Below, piece after piece: positions 36,232 through 43,904 of a stretch of 64,000 bases of DNA. Both the position numbers and the translations under genes were made by a program. Each line of letters starts with the position of its first letter. The first letter of the stretch is position 1. The notes under the pieces were generated by a model that was not told the DNA's origin, did no database searches, and saw only the letters and a list, made by a program, of their open reading frames with translations. Origin of the DNA: Halobacterium sp. R2-5 (GTDB taxonomy: Archaea > Halobacteriota > Halobacteria > Halobacteriales > Halobacteriaceae); NCBI RefSeq assembly GCF_011734195.1, contig NZ_JAANTH010000001.1:496001-560000 (forward strand). The letters run 5' to 3'.

Positions 36232-36619
36232 CCGCGCTCTCGTCTCCGACTGCTCCGTGCGTAGTGCACCGATAGCGACTGCTTCGGAGTCCTCGACGCC
36301 GGCTGCGGGTGTTCGCTCGGCGGGGCGGCCGGCCGGTTGTCGCCCGCCCGAACCCGAGGTTTTCAGCTGACACTTCTTCGCCGAACGTCCCAGCTCGCCG
36401 ACGAATCGGACGGACTGTCACGAACCAACATTCGGCCGGTACGTTGCCGGTTTCTGTGGTGAACGTGACGCCAATCGCTGCCACCGCATAGCTGTCTGGT
36501 AACAACCCGGTATGAATATTAGTCTACCTGGTACGTTCGGTGAACGAGTCCGGTTCTCGGCTGGTCGTGGATTCGACTGAACCTCTCTATTACGGGCGCT
36601 ACGCGCGTGATTCGCTGCC

Positions 36620-36626
36620 TATTTAT
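36620..36626 (+). promoter_or_regulatory. TATA element of the HalOD1 gene
   Basis: TATTTAT, the most AT-rich stretch in the interval, 39 nt before the ATG at 36666. It abuts the palindrome at 36626-36640. Confidence 0.5.
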
Positions 36627-36640
36627 TGCAGAATCTGCAA
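36626..36640. promoter_or_regulatory. 15-bp palindrome overlapping the promoter
   Basis: TTGCAGA-A-TCTGCAA, perfect 7-bp arms around one base, directly downstream of and touching the TATA element. This position fits a repressor site that blocks transcription initiation of the HalOD1 gene. Confidence 0.5.
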
Positions 36641-36665
36641 GCTACGAGCGAGCGAATCACTACAC

Positions 36666-36959
36666 ATGAATTCTGATACGAACTATGCGGCCGCCGCGTC
36701 GGGGACGGACTCGCTCCCGGACATCCAGCGCACGAGCTGGCGAGCACACGACGACATCGGCGCCGCCGTCGCCGAGGCGGTCTCGGCGGTAACCGGACGA
36801 ACTCCCACCGACCTCGAACCGCTGCAGTACACCGTCGACGTCGACGCGCTCCACGCGCTCTGCTCGACGGCCGAAACCGACCACCTCGAACTCACATTCT
36901 CCTACGAGGGCGTCGAGGTTCGCGTCACGAGCCACGGCGACGTCGAAGTCACCACGTAG
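36666..36959 (+). CDS. HalOD1 output-domain protein, copy 1
   Basis: 97 residues: an N-terminal linker (1-35) and a single HalOD1 domain (about 38-97) with LEPLQYTVDVDALHAL and LTFSYEGVEVRVTSHGDVEV. HalOD1 is a haloarchaeal output domain, usually the end point of receiver/response systems; here it stands alone. A sensory partner is not in the window. The ATG is 26 nt after the palindrome. Convergent with the FemAB copy 2, the two stop codons abutting with no base between. A second orphan HalOD1 protein is at 43905. Confidence 0.85.
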   Translation: MNSDTNYAAAASGTDSLPDIQRTSWRAHDDIGAAVAEAVSAVTGRTPTDLEPLQYTVDVDALHALCSTAETDHLELTFSYEGVEVRVTSHGDVEVTT

Positions 36960-37958
36960 CTACGTCAGCCGGTCGTAGAGTTTCGCCGCTACGCTCCCCG
37001 TTTTCGTCCCGGCCTGTAGCCGGTAGTACGGCACCAGGTCCGGCGCGAACTTCGCCTTGTACTGCGCGATGCGGGGGTTGTTCGCGCCCGCGAGGTCCCG
37101 GGCCTCCACGCCCCGGTCTATCGCCTCGCGGGCGAACTCCCAGTCCAGCAGGTCGTTGACGGGGATGTCGGCGTCCGTCTTCGCGCTCCCGAGCCAGTTG
37201 AACGACCGGCCGTCGTACTCCGCGTTCAGCACGCCGCCCGCGAACTCGCCGTCGATGCGGCAGACGTGCGCCCGCATCGCGCCGTCGGGCAGCGCCTCGT
37301 AGAGTTCGGTCACGAACTCGGCCGTGATCGGGAACGACTCGTCCTGTGCCTGGTGGCGCGCTCGCACCTGCTCGACGATGTGCTCGATGCCGGCCGCGCC
37401 CGCCTCGCGTATCTCGTAGTCGACGTCGTAGCCGTTCGTGACGTTCTTGCGCGCGTCGCTGCTGAACGCCGACAGCAGTTCGTCCTCGCCGCGCGTGTAG
37501 TCCACGACGTACGTGTACCGCGGCGTCGCGTCGAAGTCCCGCCAGACGAACGGCCGGACGTCGTCGTAGCCCGGCGCGGTCCGTACCTGCATGAACTGCG
37601 GGTCGCGGTGCTCGTTCAGCCAGTCGAGGCACGCGTCCACGAACCGCCGGTGGCGCTTGTCGCGGCGCCGCCGCTTCAGCGTCTGGCGGTTCAGCAGCGT
37701 CGGCCCGAGGTAGTGCATCTTGAGCTCCGGCGGCGGCGAGAACGCGGCCGTCATCGGCCCCTTCTCGACGGTGAACACGGGGAAGAGCCCCACCGGCTCC
37801 TGGCCCTTGTAGCCGACGAGGCGGTGGACCTCCGCGTTCGCGTAGTCCGCGAGCACGTCCAGGGCTTCCGCGCGGTGGAACGCCGTCGGCTGTTCCGTGT
37901 CCGCGAGCAGGTCGTTCCAGCGGTCGCTGTCGTCGAGGGGGCGGGCGTCGATGCTCAT
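36960..37958 (-). CDS. FemAB-family GNAT acyltransferase, copy 2
   Basis: 332 residues, same two-domain layout as the copy at 22665: FHRAEALDVLADYANAE, FSPPPELKMHYLGPTLL, FAGGVLNAEYDGRSFNWLGS and the ending LAGANNPRIAQYKAKFAPDL. The two copies are clearly related yet well diverged, so the duplication is old. The ATG overlaps the stop of the phosphodiesterase gene by 4 nt; the pair is one transcription unit from the box at 39588. Probably attaches an amino acid or acyl group to a surface sugar. Confidence 0.85.
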   Translation of the reverse strand: MSIDARPLDDSDRWNDLLADTEQPTAFHRAEALDVLADYANAEVHRLVGYKGQEPVGLFPVFTVEKGPMTAAFSPPPELKMHYLGPTLLNRQTLKRRRRDKRHRRFVDACLDWLNEHRDPQFMQVRTAPGYDDVRPFVWRDFDATPRYTYVVDYTRGEDELLSAFSSDARKNVTNGYDVDYEIREAGAAGIEHIVEQVRARHQAQDESFPITAEFVTELYEALPDGAMRAHVCRIDGEFAGGVLNAEYDGRSFNWLGSAKTDADIPVNDLLDWEFAREAIDRGVEARDLAGANNPRIAQYKAKFAPDLVPYYRLQAGTKTGSVAAKLYDRLT

Positions 37959-39562
37959 TGTTGGTCGTCGATGTAGCCGAGGTTCGCGAGGCGCTGCTCG
38001 ACGGCCGTGTCGTCGGTGTGTGAGACGGGGTCGGCGTCGAACGGCGGGTACGACGCCGGCTCGACGGGCGCGACCGCGGGGAGCTGCTCGCCGTCCATGC
38101 GGTCGCTCGGCGGCACGCCCAGCGACGCGAGCACGGTCGGCGCGACGTCGAAGAGGTGGGCGTCCCCGAGGTCCGCGTCCGTGTCGACGCCGTCGCCCGC
38201 GAGCGCGAGCAGGCCCGTGCGCTTGTGGTTCCACGGCTCGGAGGGCTCGTCGAACACGTCGCCGCGCATCGACGCCGAGAGGTAGTGCTCGAAGTCCTCG
38301 GGTACCACGACCACGTCGACCGCGTCGTCGACGTACGGTCCCTGGAAGTAGTCCTCGGCGGGGGCGACCTCCTCGAAGACCGGCTCGCCGTCGGGAGTCT
38401 CCGCGCTCCGCAGCGCGGAGACGACGTCCGAGCGAATCGACGGGTACTCCGACGGTGACACCGTCCCCTCGGGGTCCCGGCCGGCCTTGTTGATGCGCAC
38501 GCCGAGCTCCGTCCGCGAGCGCATGTACGCCGTCGACGCGGGGAAGTCCACGCGCTCGGTGCCCGCGCGCACCGTGTCCGTGGAGACGCGCTCCAGGACG
38601 AACTCGTCGAGGCCGAGCCGCCGGAGCACCGCGCCGACGCGGTGGCTCGTGATACCGACTTTCGCCGCCGCCGCGACCGCGCGCTCCGCGAGCGACGTGT
38701 CGTCCTCGCCGTCGCGGTCGACGGTCGTCCACGACGGCATCCCGCCGTCGCCGCGCTCCGTCTGGAGGAACCCCCGTTCGCGGAGGTACTCGTTCACGCG
38801 GAACTCGCGGCCCTCGTAGGGGCCGATGCCGTGGTCGCTCGCCACGATCACGGTGTCCGGGTCGCAGGCCTCGATGGTCGCCGCGAGCTCGTCGTCGACG
38901 GTTTCGAAGACCGCGCGCACCGCCTCGTCGTCCTCCGGGCGCTCGTGGAAGACGGTGTCCGTCTGCTGGAACTGCAGGAACCCGAACTCGGGGTCGTAGT
39001 CGTCGACGAGGTGCCGGAACGCCTCCCCGCGCATCCGGGTGAGTCGACGGTACCACTCGATCTGCTCGTCGCCGTCGACGCCGTCGGGCGCGTACACGCG
39101 GTAGTCGCCGAGCTCGGCTTCTACCTCGTCGGTGACGCCCTCGGGGTGGCCGGTCGGTTCCTCTGGCGCGATGTAGCCGGGAATCAGCGCGCCGTCGAAC
39201 GGCTTCGGTGGCCCGGTGACGGGGACGTTCACCACCACGCTGGACAGTCCGCGGCGGTCGAGCAGCTCCCAGATGGCGTGCTCGCGGACGTGGCTGCGGT
39301 TCACCACGCCCCAGTCGTAGCCGTCGAACGCGAGGAAGTCGAACGCGCCGTGTTTCCCCGGGTTAGTGCCGGTGTACAGCGACGGCCACGCGCTCGGCGT
39401 CCAGGGCGGAATCTGGGACTCGAGGTCGGCGACGGTGCCGCGGTCGAACAGCGCGGACAGCGCGGGGAGGGCGTCGTCTTCGAGCAGGCCGAGGGTCCGG
39501 TGGCAGACGCCGTCCAGCCCGACGAGAAGCGTTTGCAGTCCGCTCGATGCTTGGTCAGTCAC
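37955..39562 (-). CDS. Alkaline-phosphatase-superfamily phosphodiesterase, copy 2
   Basis: 535 residues from the GTG at 39562 (an ATG at 39589 would add nine). LLVGLDGVCHRTLGLL, the nucleophile region PPWTPSAWPSLYTGTNPGK, the metal site VIVASDHGIGPYEGRE and the late HLFDVAPTVLASLG are present. It has no signal peptide. The C-terminus AVEQRLANLGYIDDQQ shares EQRLxxLGY with copy 1 at 25958. I choose the GTG because the ATAACAAT box overlaps the upstream ATG, and the GTG restores the 25-nt spacing seen elsewhere. First gene of a two-gene unit with FemAB copy 2. Confidence 0.83.
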   Translation of the reverse strand: MTDQASSGLQTLLVGLDGVCHRTLGLLEDDALPALSALFDRGTVADLESQIPPWTPSAWPSLYTGTNPGKHGAFDFLAFDGYDWGVVNRSHVREHAIWELLDRRGLSSVVVNVPVTGPPKPFDGALIPGYIAPEEPTGHPEGVTDEVEAELGDYRVYAPDGVDGDEQIEWYRRLTRMRGEAFRHLVDDYDPEFGFLQFQQTDTVFHERPEDDEAVRAVFETVDDELAATIEACDPDTVIVASDHGIGPYEGREFRVNEYLRERGFLQTERGDGGMPSWTTVDRDGEDDTSLAERAVAAAAKVGITSHRVGAVLRRLGLDEFVLERVSTDTVRAGTERVDFPASTAYMRSRTELGVRINKAGRDPEGTVSPSEYPSIRSDVVSALRSAETPDGEPVFEEVAPAEDYFQGPYVDDAVDVVVVPEDFEHYLSASMRGDVFDEPSEPWNHKRTGLLALAGDGVDTDADLGDAHLFDVAPTVLASLGVPPSDRMDGEQLPAVAPVEPASYPPFDADPVSHTDDTAVEQRLANLGYIDDQQ

Positions 39563-39587
39563 GACTCGTGTGTCCGCGCTCGCGGCC

Positions 39588-39595
39588 ATTGTTAT
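39588..39595 (-). promoter_or_regulatory. ATAACAAT promoter-type box
   Basis: Minus-strand CTATAACAATGG. Its last bases overlap a possible ATG, but it ends exactly 25 nt before the GTG at 39562, the same spacing as at the epimerase and oxidoreductase genes. Confidence 0.55.
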
Positions 39596-39917
39596 AGAGT
39601 TGATTCGCCGCAGTGGCTCACCCTAGACGAGCCGCCGAACCCGTTAGGACCGCGTTTACGCTGGCCTTACCGTGTCGTTACTCCGGTTAGGAGCGGACAC
39701 ACAGCTAGTAGGGTTAGATATACAACCACTAGGATGGTCCTGACTGGCGAGCGCGTGCCCGGCGATACTGGTATGTACCGCCTACCCGTCTCGTATGCAA
39801 GTGGTCGACAAGGAGTATCCAGTCTGTCGCCAAACGACGCCATCCCGGACCAATCGTGAATCGTGTGGAGCGTTACTGGTCAGAATCTACTTTTAGGTAA
39901 CTTCGCTCTACCACAGT
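39596..39917. other. Divergent intergenic region, AT-richer, with candidate operator
   Basis: About 320 bp between the phosphodiesterase/FemAB unit and the beta-helix gene. It holds an imperfect 28-bp inverted repeat (39705-39732) and, near the right end, CTACTTTTAGGTAAC (39887-39901), whose TTTTAG is a TATA element 21 nt before the ATG at 39918. No gene is supported. Confidence 0.45.
39705..39732. promoter_or_regulatory. Imperfect 28-bp inverted repeat
   Basis: CTAGT-aGGGTT, AT-rich centre AGATATAC, AACC-ACTAG. One arm carries an extra base. It lies mid-way in the divergent interval and could be a regulator site, but it is not close to either start. Confidence 0.3.
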
Positions 39918-42047
39918 ATGGCGAAACGCCACACCGAGCGTAACGACGCACAAGACGACCCTAACACAGACAACGCGGCGAACGACGAGGCTACTGACGG
40001 GGAGCACTCCGTTAACCGCCGCACCTTCGTGAAGGCTCTCGGCGCCGCCACCGCAGTCGGCGGTACGGCCAACCTAGTGGGCAACGCGAGAGCGGTCTCG
40101 GACCTCAGTTCCGCGACCTCCCCCGACGGCGAAGTCACGCTCGACCCCGGCGAGTACGCCTGGGGTGGCGGTCTCGACATCGGCTCCGGCGACGCCCTCA
40201 TCGGCGGCGGCGAGAAGGGCGACGTCGTACTGAACCTCGAATCCGGCACGATGGACGGCAGCATCGAGGGCAGCCTCGAGAACATCGTGGTCCGCGGCTC
40301 GAACCCCGAGGCGAAGTCCGGCATCAATCTCTATCCCGGCGCGACCGTCGACGGCTTCGTCTGGCCGGAGGGCGGTCAACAGAGCGAGGACCGCGCGCTC
40401 TACACCCCGGACGGCGGTAACGACCGCTTAACGCTCCGGAACTCCGCGTGGGGCCGCATGGTGAACAACGGCGCGTACCTCGACAAGCCCCCGGTCACCA
40501 TCGAGAACTGCGCGGCGGTCAACAACAACATCGCGAACATCCGCGTCGGCCACCGCGACGGCACCGACGAGAGCGAGACGACGTACATCCGCAACAGTCT
40601 CGTCGCCGTCACGGGCGACATCTCGTCCGACTCCACGAACTCCCCACACGCCCGTGGCATCCGCCTTCGCCACCCGGCGCACCTCGTCATCGAGAACTGC
40701 TGGATCGTCTTCTTCGACGTCGACGGCACCGCAGACCTCATCGAACTCCACGACGGCGCCGCGGGTTCGACCGTCGAAATCCGGAACTGCGCGTTCTACA
40801 ACGACTCCGACGGCGACCTCGTCCGCGACAAGTCCGGCGGCCAGATGGACGTCACCATCGAGGACTGCGTCGTCGCCGGCTCCGGTAGCCGCAACATCGA
40901 GCCCGACTACTCGGGCAACGGCGTCGTCGAGGACGACAGCGTCGACTACCCGCTTCCGTCGGAGGTCACCGGCTACGCGGCCGCCGACGAGATCGAGGGT
41001 TTCGACCCAAACGTGAACCCGTGGGACGGTAGTACAGCAACCACCACCAACGAGGACACGCTCGTCCTCCACTCCAGCCCGGACAACACCACGGCCGCGA
41101 ACGTCTCGTTCACGGTCGCCGGTTCGCTCGCGTTCGCGGGCGAGGCGGAACCGGACACGGACACCATCGTCGACAACGGCGACGGCACGATGACGGCCAC
41201 GAGCGTCGACCTCAGCCCGGACGAGCTCGACTCCTACCGCTACACGGGCGACGTCGTCGACTACGACGTCCCCGAGGACTTCGGCCTCGACGTCTCCGTG
41301 AACGGCACGACCACGACGTTCCGCGAGCTCCTCACCCTGAGCGAGGACAACGCCGACGTGCTCGAAGTCGTCGCCCGCCAGTCCGGCGGCCTCAACTACG
41401 AGTTCGTCGTCGACGGCACCGCCGAACTCCACGAGACGTCCGACACGGTCAGCGCCGGCAACGGCGACTCCGTCACGGACAACGGCGACGGCACGGTCAC
41501 CGTCACCGGCTTCACCGGCAACGACGGCTACGGCGACGCCTACCTCGTCGACGGCCAGATCCAGTCGTTCAGCTGGGACGTCCAGGACTACGACTTCGAC
41601 GTCATCCTGAACGGCGAGGTCGTCGACCCCGCCAGCTTCGAGGAGACCACGGACGACGCCACCACGAAGGATTCCACGACTGACGACTCCACCACGGACG
41701 ACAGCACGACCACTGACAGCACGACCGACGACTCCACCACGGAGGACTCGACGACCGACGACAGCACGGACTCGGGCACCGAGACGCCCCACGTGCTGAC
41801 CGTCGACGGCGAGGCCAACGACGTGACCGCGTACACGTTCACCGTCTCCGGCGACGTCGTCCGCGACCCCGAACTCAGCGAGGAGGGCGCCAACGACACG
41901 AACTGGGCCATCCTCGAGGACTTCGCGCGCGACGGCAAGGTCATCGGTCTCGTCGGCAGCGGCGTCGACGCGTACCGCTTCGGTGGCGAGATCACCGAGA
42001 TCACCGTGGACGGCGACGCCGCCGTTAGCATCGACCGGAACGCCTGA
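39918..42047 (+). CDS. Tat-exported beta-helix protein with repeated C-terminal domains
   Basis: 709 residues. An acidic leader precedes a twin-Arg signal (SVNRRTFVKALGAATAVGG, about 31-50) with no lipobox Cys. Parallel beta-helix repeats fill about 60-370 (VTIENCAAVNNNIANIRV, LVIENCWIVFFDVDG). The rest has three versions of a short haloarchaeal domain with TFTVSGDV ... DAYRFGGEITEITVDGD, the last two separated by a Thr/Asp/Ser linker (about 577-620). It is possibly a surface polysaccharide-binding protein. The stop overlaps the ATG of a small following gene (TGATG). Confidence 0.87.
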   Translation: MAKRHTERNDAQDDPNTDNAANDEATDGEHSVNRRTFVKALGAATAVGGTANLVGNARAVSDLSSATSPDGEVTLDPGEYAWGGGLDIGSGDALIGGGEKGDVVLNLESGTMDGSIEGSLENIVVRGSNPEAKSGINLYPGATVDGFVWPEGGQQSEDRALYTPDGGNDRLTLRNSAWGRMVNNGAYLDKPPVTIENCAAVNNNIANIRVGHRDGTDESETTYIRNSLVAVTGDISSDSTNSPHARGIRLRHPAHLVIENCWIVFFDVDGTADLIELHDGAAGSTVEIRNCAFYNDSDGDLVRDKSGGQMDVTIEDCVVAGSGSRNIEPDYSGNGVVEDDSVDYPLPSEVTGYAAADEIEGFDPNVNPWDGSTATTTNEDTLVLHSSPDNTTAANVSFTVAGSLAFAGEAEPDTDTIVDNGDGTMTATSVDLSPDELDSYRYTGDVVDYDVPEDFGLDVSVNGTTTTFRELLTLSEDNADVLEVVARQSGGLNYEFVVDGTAELHETSDTVSAGNGDSVTDNGDGTVTVTGFTGNDGYGDAYLVDGQIQSFSWDVQDYDFDVILNGEVVDPASFEETTDDATTKDSTTDDSTTDDSTTTDSTTDDSTTEDSTTDDSTDSGTETPHVLTVDGEANDVTAYTFTVSGDVVRDPELSEEGANDTNWAILEDFARDGKVIGLVGSGVDAYRFGGEITEITVDGDAAVSIDRNA
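41650..41785 (+). repeat. Low-complexity Thr/Asp/Ser linker coding sequence
   Basis: About 45 codons repeating DDSTT/TDDSTT-type units within the beta-helix protein gene. It is a flexible, probably O-glycosylated spacer before the last domain. Confidence 0.7.
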
Positions 42048-42268
42048 TGTCGATGAGTTCACAGTCGGTGGACTGGTGGGACGTCTCCCAGGACCCCGAC
42101 CCGTCCGAGGACCTCGGCTACGAGGCGATCGATCTCGACGTCATCCGGACCGCGACCGGCGGCGAACAGCAGGTGCTCGTGCTCCCCTCCGACGAGGACA
42201 TGCTCCGCGAGGACGCGTTCCTCGTCGCCGGCGAGGACAGCGTCTGCGACCTCGAAACGATGGTCTGA
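42047..42268 (+). CDS. Small acidic haloarchaeal protein
   Basis: 73 residues from an ATG overlapping the previous stop by one base (TGATG); an alternative ATG is two codons in. No domain recognised. The first half has MSSQSVDWWDVSQDPDPSED and the second GEQQVLVLPSDEDMLREDA. The one-base overlap suggests it is translated together with the beta-helix protein. Function unknown. Confidence 0.6.
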   Translation: MSMSSQSVDWWDVSQDPDPSEDLGYEAIDLDVIRTATGGEQQVLVLPSDEDMLREDAFLVAGEDSVCDLETMV

Positions 42269-42395
42269 GCCGTTCCGGCTCTCCACCCCACTGCGCCGCG
42301 GCGCGTAAGCTCGCGTTGTGTGCGCGTACGAGCCTGGTAACGAAGCGACTGCGGGACTACGAACGAGTGAGGGCCGCCTCGCGGCCTCGCTCCCC

Positions 42396-42602
42396 GTGTC
42401 CGCACTCGACTCGCTCCGGTTCCGGCTCCGCCTGCTCGGACTCCTGCTGACGAGTCTCATCGCGGCCGGAATCGCGGCCATCCTCCTCTTCGCGCCGACC
42501 CTCCTGCGGACCGAGAACCCGGTCCCGATGGCGGCGCTGTTCGTCGCCATCGGCGCGCTCGCGCTGTGGACCGCGCGAGGGCTCCGCCGCGAGCTAGTGT
42601 GA
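42396..42602 (+). CDS. Small two-helix membrane protein
   Basis: 68 residues from a GTG at 42396 (an ATG at 42318 would add 26 residues that look unstructured). LRLLGLLLTSLIAAGIAAILLF and MAALFVAIGALALW are two hydrophobic helices, with a basic end GLRRELV. No family recognised. It sits alone between the small acidic gene and the GlmU-like gene; the start is uncertain. Confidence 0.5.
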   Translation: MSALDSLRFRLRLLGLLLTSLIAAGIAAILLFAPTLLRTENPVPMAALFVAIGALALWTARGLRRELV

Positions 42603-42650
42603 CGCGTCTCAGGTGGTATCGTTTTATTGTAGTTTCCCGATGGTGGGAGT

Positions 42651-43865
42651 ATGCAGACAGTTCTCCTCGCTGCAGGGCGGGGTACGCGAATGGCGCCGCT
42701 GACCGCGAACGTCGCGAAACCGATGCTCCCTGTCGCCGGCGAGCCGCTCGTCGGGCACGCCGCGGAGACCGCGGTCGAGACCGGGGCCTCCCGGCTCGTG
42801 GTCGTGGTCGGCTACCGCGGCGGAGACGTCCGCGAGTACTTCGGCGACGAGTTCCGCGGCGTTCCCGTGACGACTGTCGAGCAGGAGTCCCAGCGCGGCA
42901 CCGCCGACGCCGTGCGCGCGGCCGCCCCCGAACTCGACGACGACGAGCCGTTCGTGGTGCTGAACGGCGACGCCCTCCACGACGAGCGCGGCCTCGAAGA
43001 GCTGTACGGCAACGGCCCCGCCGTCGGATCGTTCCGCGTTGACGACCCCTCCTCGTACGGCGTCCTCCACACCAGCGACGACGGCAGCCGGGTCACGGGC
43101 GTCACCGAGAAGCCCGCGGACCCGCCGTCGGACCTCGTGAACACGGGCGCGTACGTCTTCCCCGCGGCGGCCCAGGCGTGGCTCGACGTCGGCGAGAGCG
43201 AGCGCGGCGAACTCGAACTCACTGACGTCCTCGAACGCGCGTGCGAGCGCGTCGACGTGACGCCCGTCGCGTTCGACCGCTGGCTGGACGTCGGCCGGCC
43301 GTGGGAGCTCCTGGAAGCCAACGAGTGGAAGCTCGGCGAACTCGACCGCCGGATCGACGGCGACGTCCACGAGGACGCCGACCTCCGCGGCGACGTGGTC
43401 GTCGAGGAGGGCGCGGAAGTCGACGCCGGCGTCGTCGTCGAAGGCCCCGCGCTCGTCAGGGAAGGCGCGTCCATCGGGCCGAACGCGTACGTGCGCGGCG
43501 CGACCCTGCTCGGCCGCGACGCGAGCGTCGGCCACAGCGTCGAAGTGAAGAACAGCGTGTTCTCGGCGGGCGCGACCGCGGGCCACCTCGCGTACGTCGG
43601 CGACAGCGTGCTCGGCCGGGACGTGAATCTCGGCGCCGGCACGAAGGTCGCGAACCTCCGCCACGACGACCAGCCCGTCGAGGTCGTCGTGAAGGGCGAG
43701 CGCACGTCCACGGGCCGCCGGAAGTTCGGTGTCGTGCTCGGCGACGACGCCAAGACCGGTATCAACACCAGCCTCAACGCGGGCGTCAAACTCGATTCGG
43801 AGGGCTACACGATGCCCGGCGAGACGCTGCTGTTCGGCGACGACGACCCACGCTCACAGTCGTGA
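42651..43865 (+). CDS. GlmU-like sugar nucleotidyltransferase with acyltransferase domain
   Basis: 404 residues. Nucleotidyltransferase domain (1-235) with the full signature LLAAGRGTRMAPLTANVAKP, the GTADAV loop in QESQRGTADAVRAA and the metal motif VLNGDALHD. The C-terminal left-handed beta-helix (about 240-395) has VVVEEGAEVDAGVVVEG and ends with TGINTSLNAGVKLDSEGYT, as in archaeal GlmU-type bifunctional enzymes. Likely makes UDP-GlcNAc or dTDP/UDP-hexose for the locus. TTTTAT at 42622-42627 is a TATA element 23 nt before the ATG; no ATAACAAT box here. Confidence 0.88.
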   Translation: MQTVLLAAGRGTRMAPLTANVAKPMLPVAGEPLVGHAAETAVETGASRLVVVVGYRGGDVREYFGDEFRGVPVTTVEQESQRGTADAVRAAAPELDDDEPFVVLNGDALHDERGLEELYGNGPAVGSFRVDDPSSYGVLHTSDDGSRVTGVTEKPADPPSDLVNTGAYVFPAAAQAWLDVGESERGELELTDVLERACERVDVTPVAFDRWLDVGRPWELLEANEWKLGELDRRIDGDVHEDADLRGDVVVEEGAEVDAGVVVEGPALVREGASIGPNAYVRGATLLGRDASVGHSVEVKNSVFSAGATAGHLAYVGDSVLGRDVNLGAGTKVANLRHDDQPVEVVVKGERTSTGRRKFGVVLGDDAKTGINTSLNAGVKLDSEGYTMPGETLLFGDDDPRSQS

Positions 43866-43904
43866 CTCGTCGTCGGCGAGCGGCGTGGAGAATCGTCCGC
43901 CGCG

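Larger units (their letters stand above)
36232..36665. other. Intergenic region with HalOD1-gene promoter
   Basis: 434 bp without a supported gene. The right 180 bp is visibly richer in A/T than its surroundings. TATTTAT at 36620-36626 is a TATA element, and a perfect 15-bp palindrome follows at 36626-36640. Nothing else is recognised. Confidence 0.5.

Noticed and set aside
36480-39917. Considered the AT-richer patches at 36480-36665 and 39600-39917 as the edges of an inserted element
   Set aside because: No direct repeats, transposase, integrase or tRNA is seen at either side, and the genes between have ordinary codon use; AT-rich promoters explain the composition.
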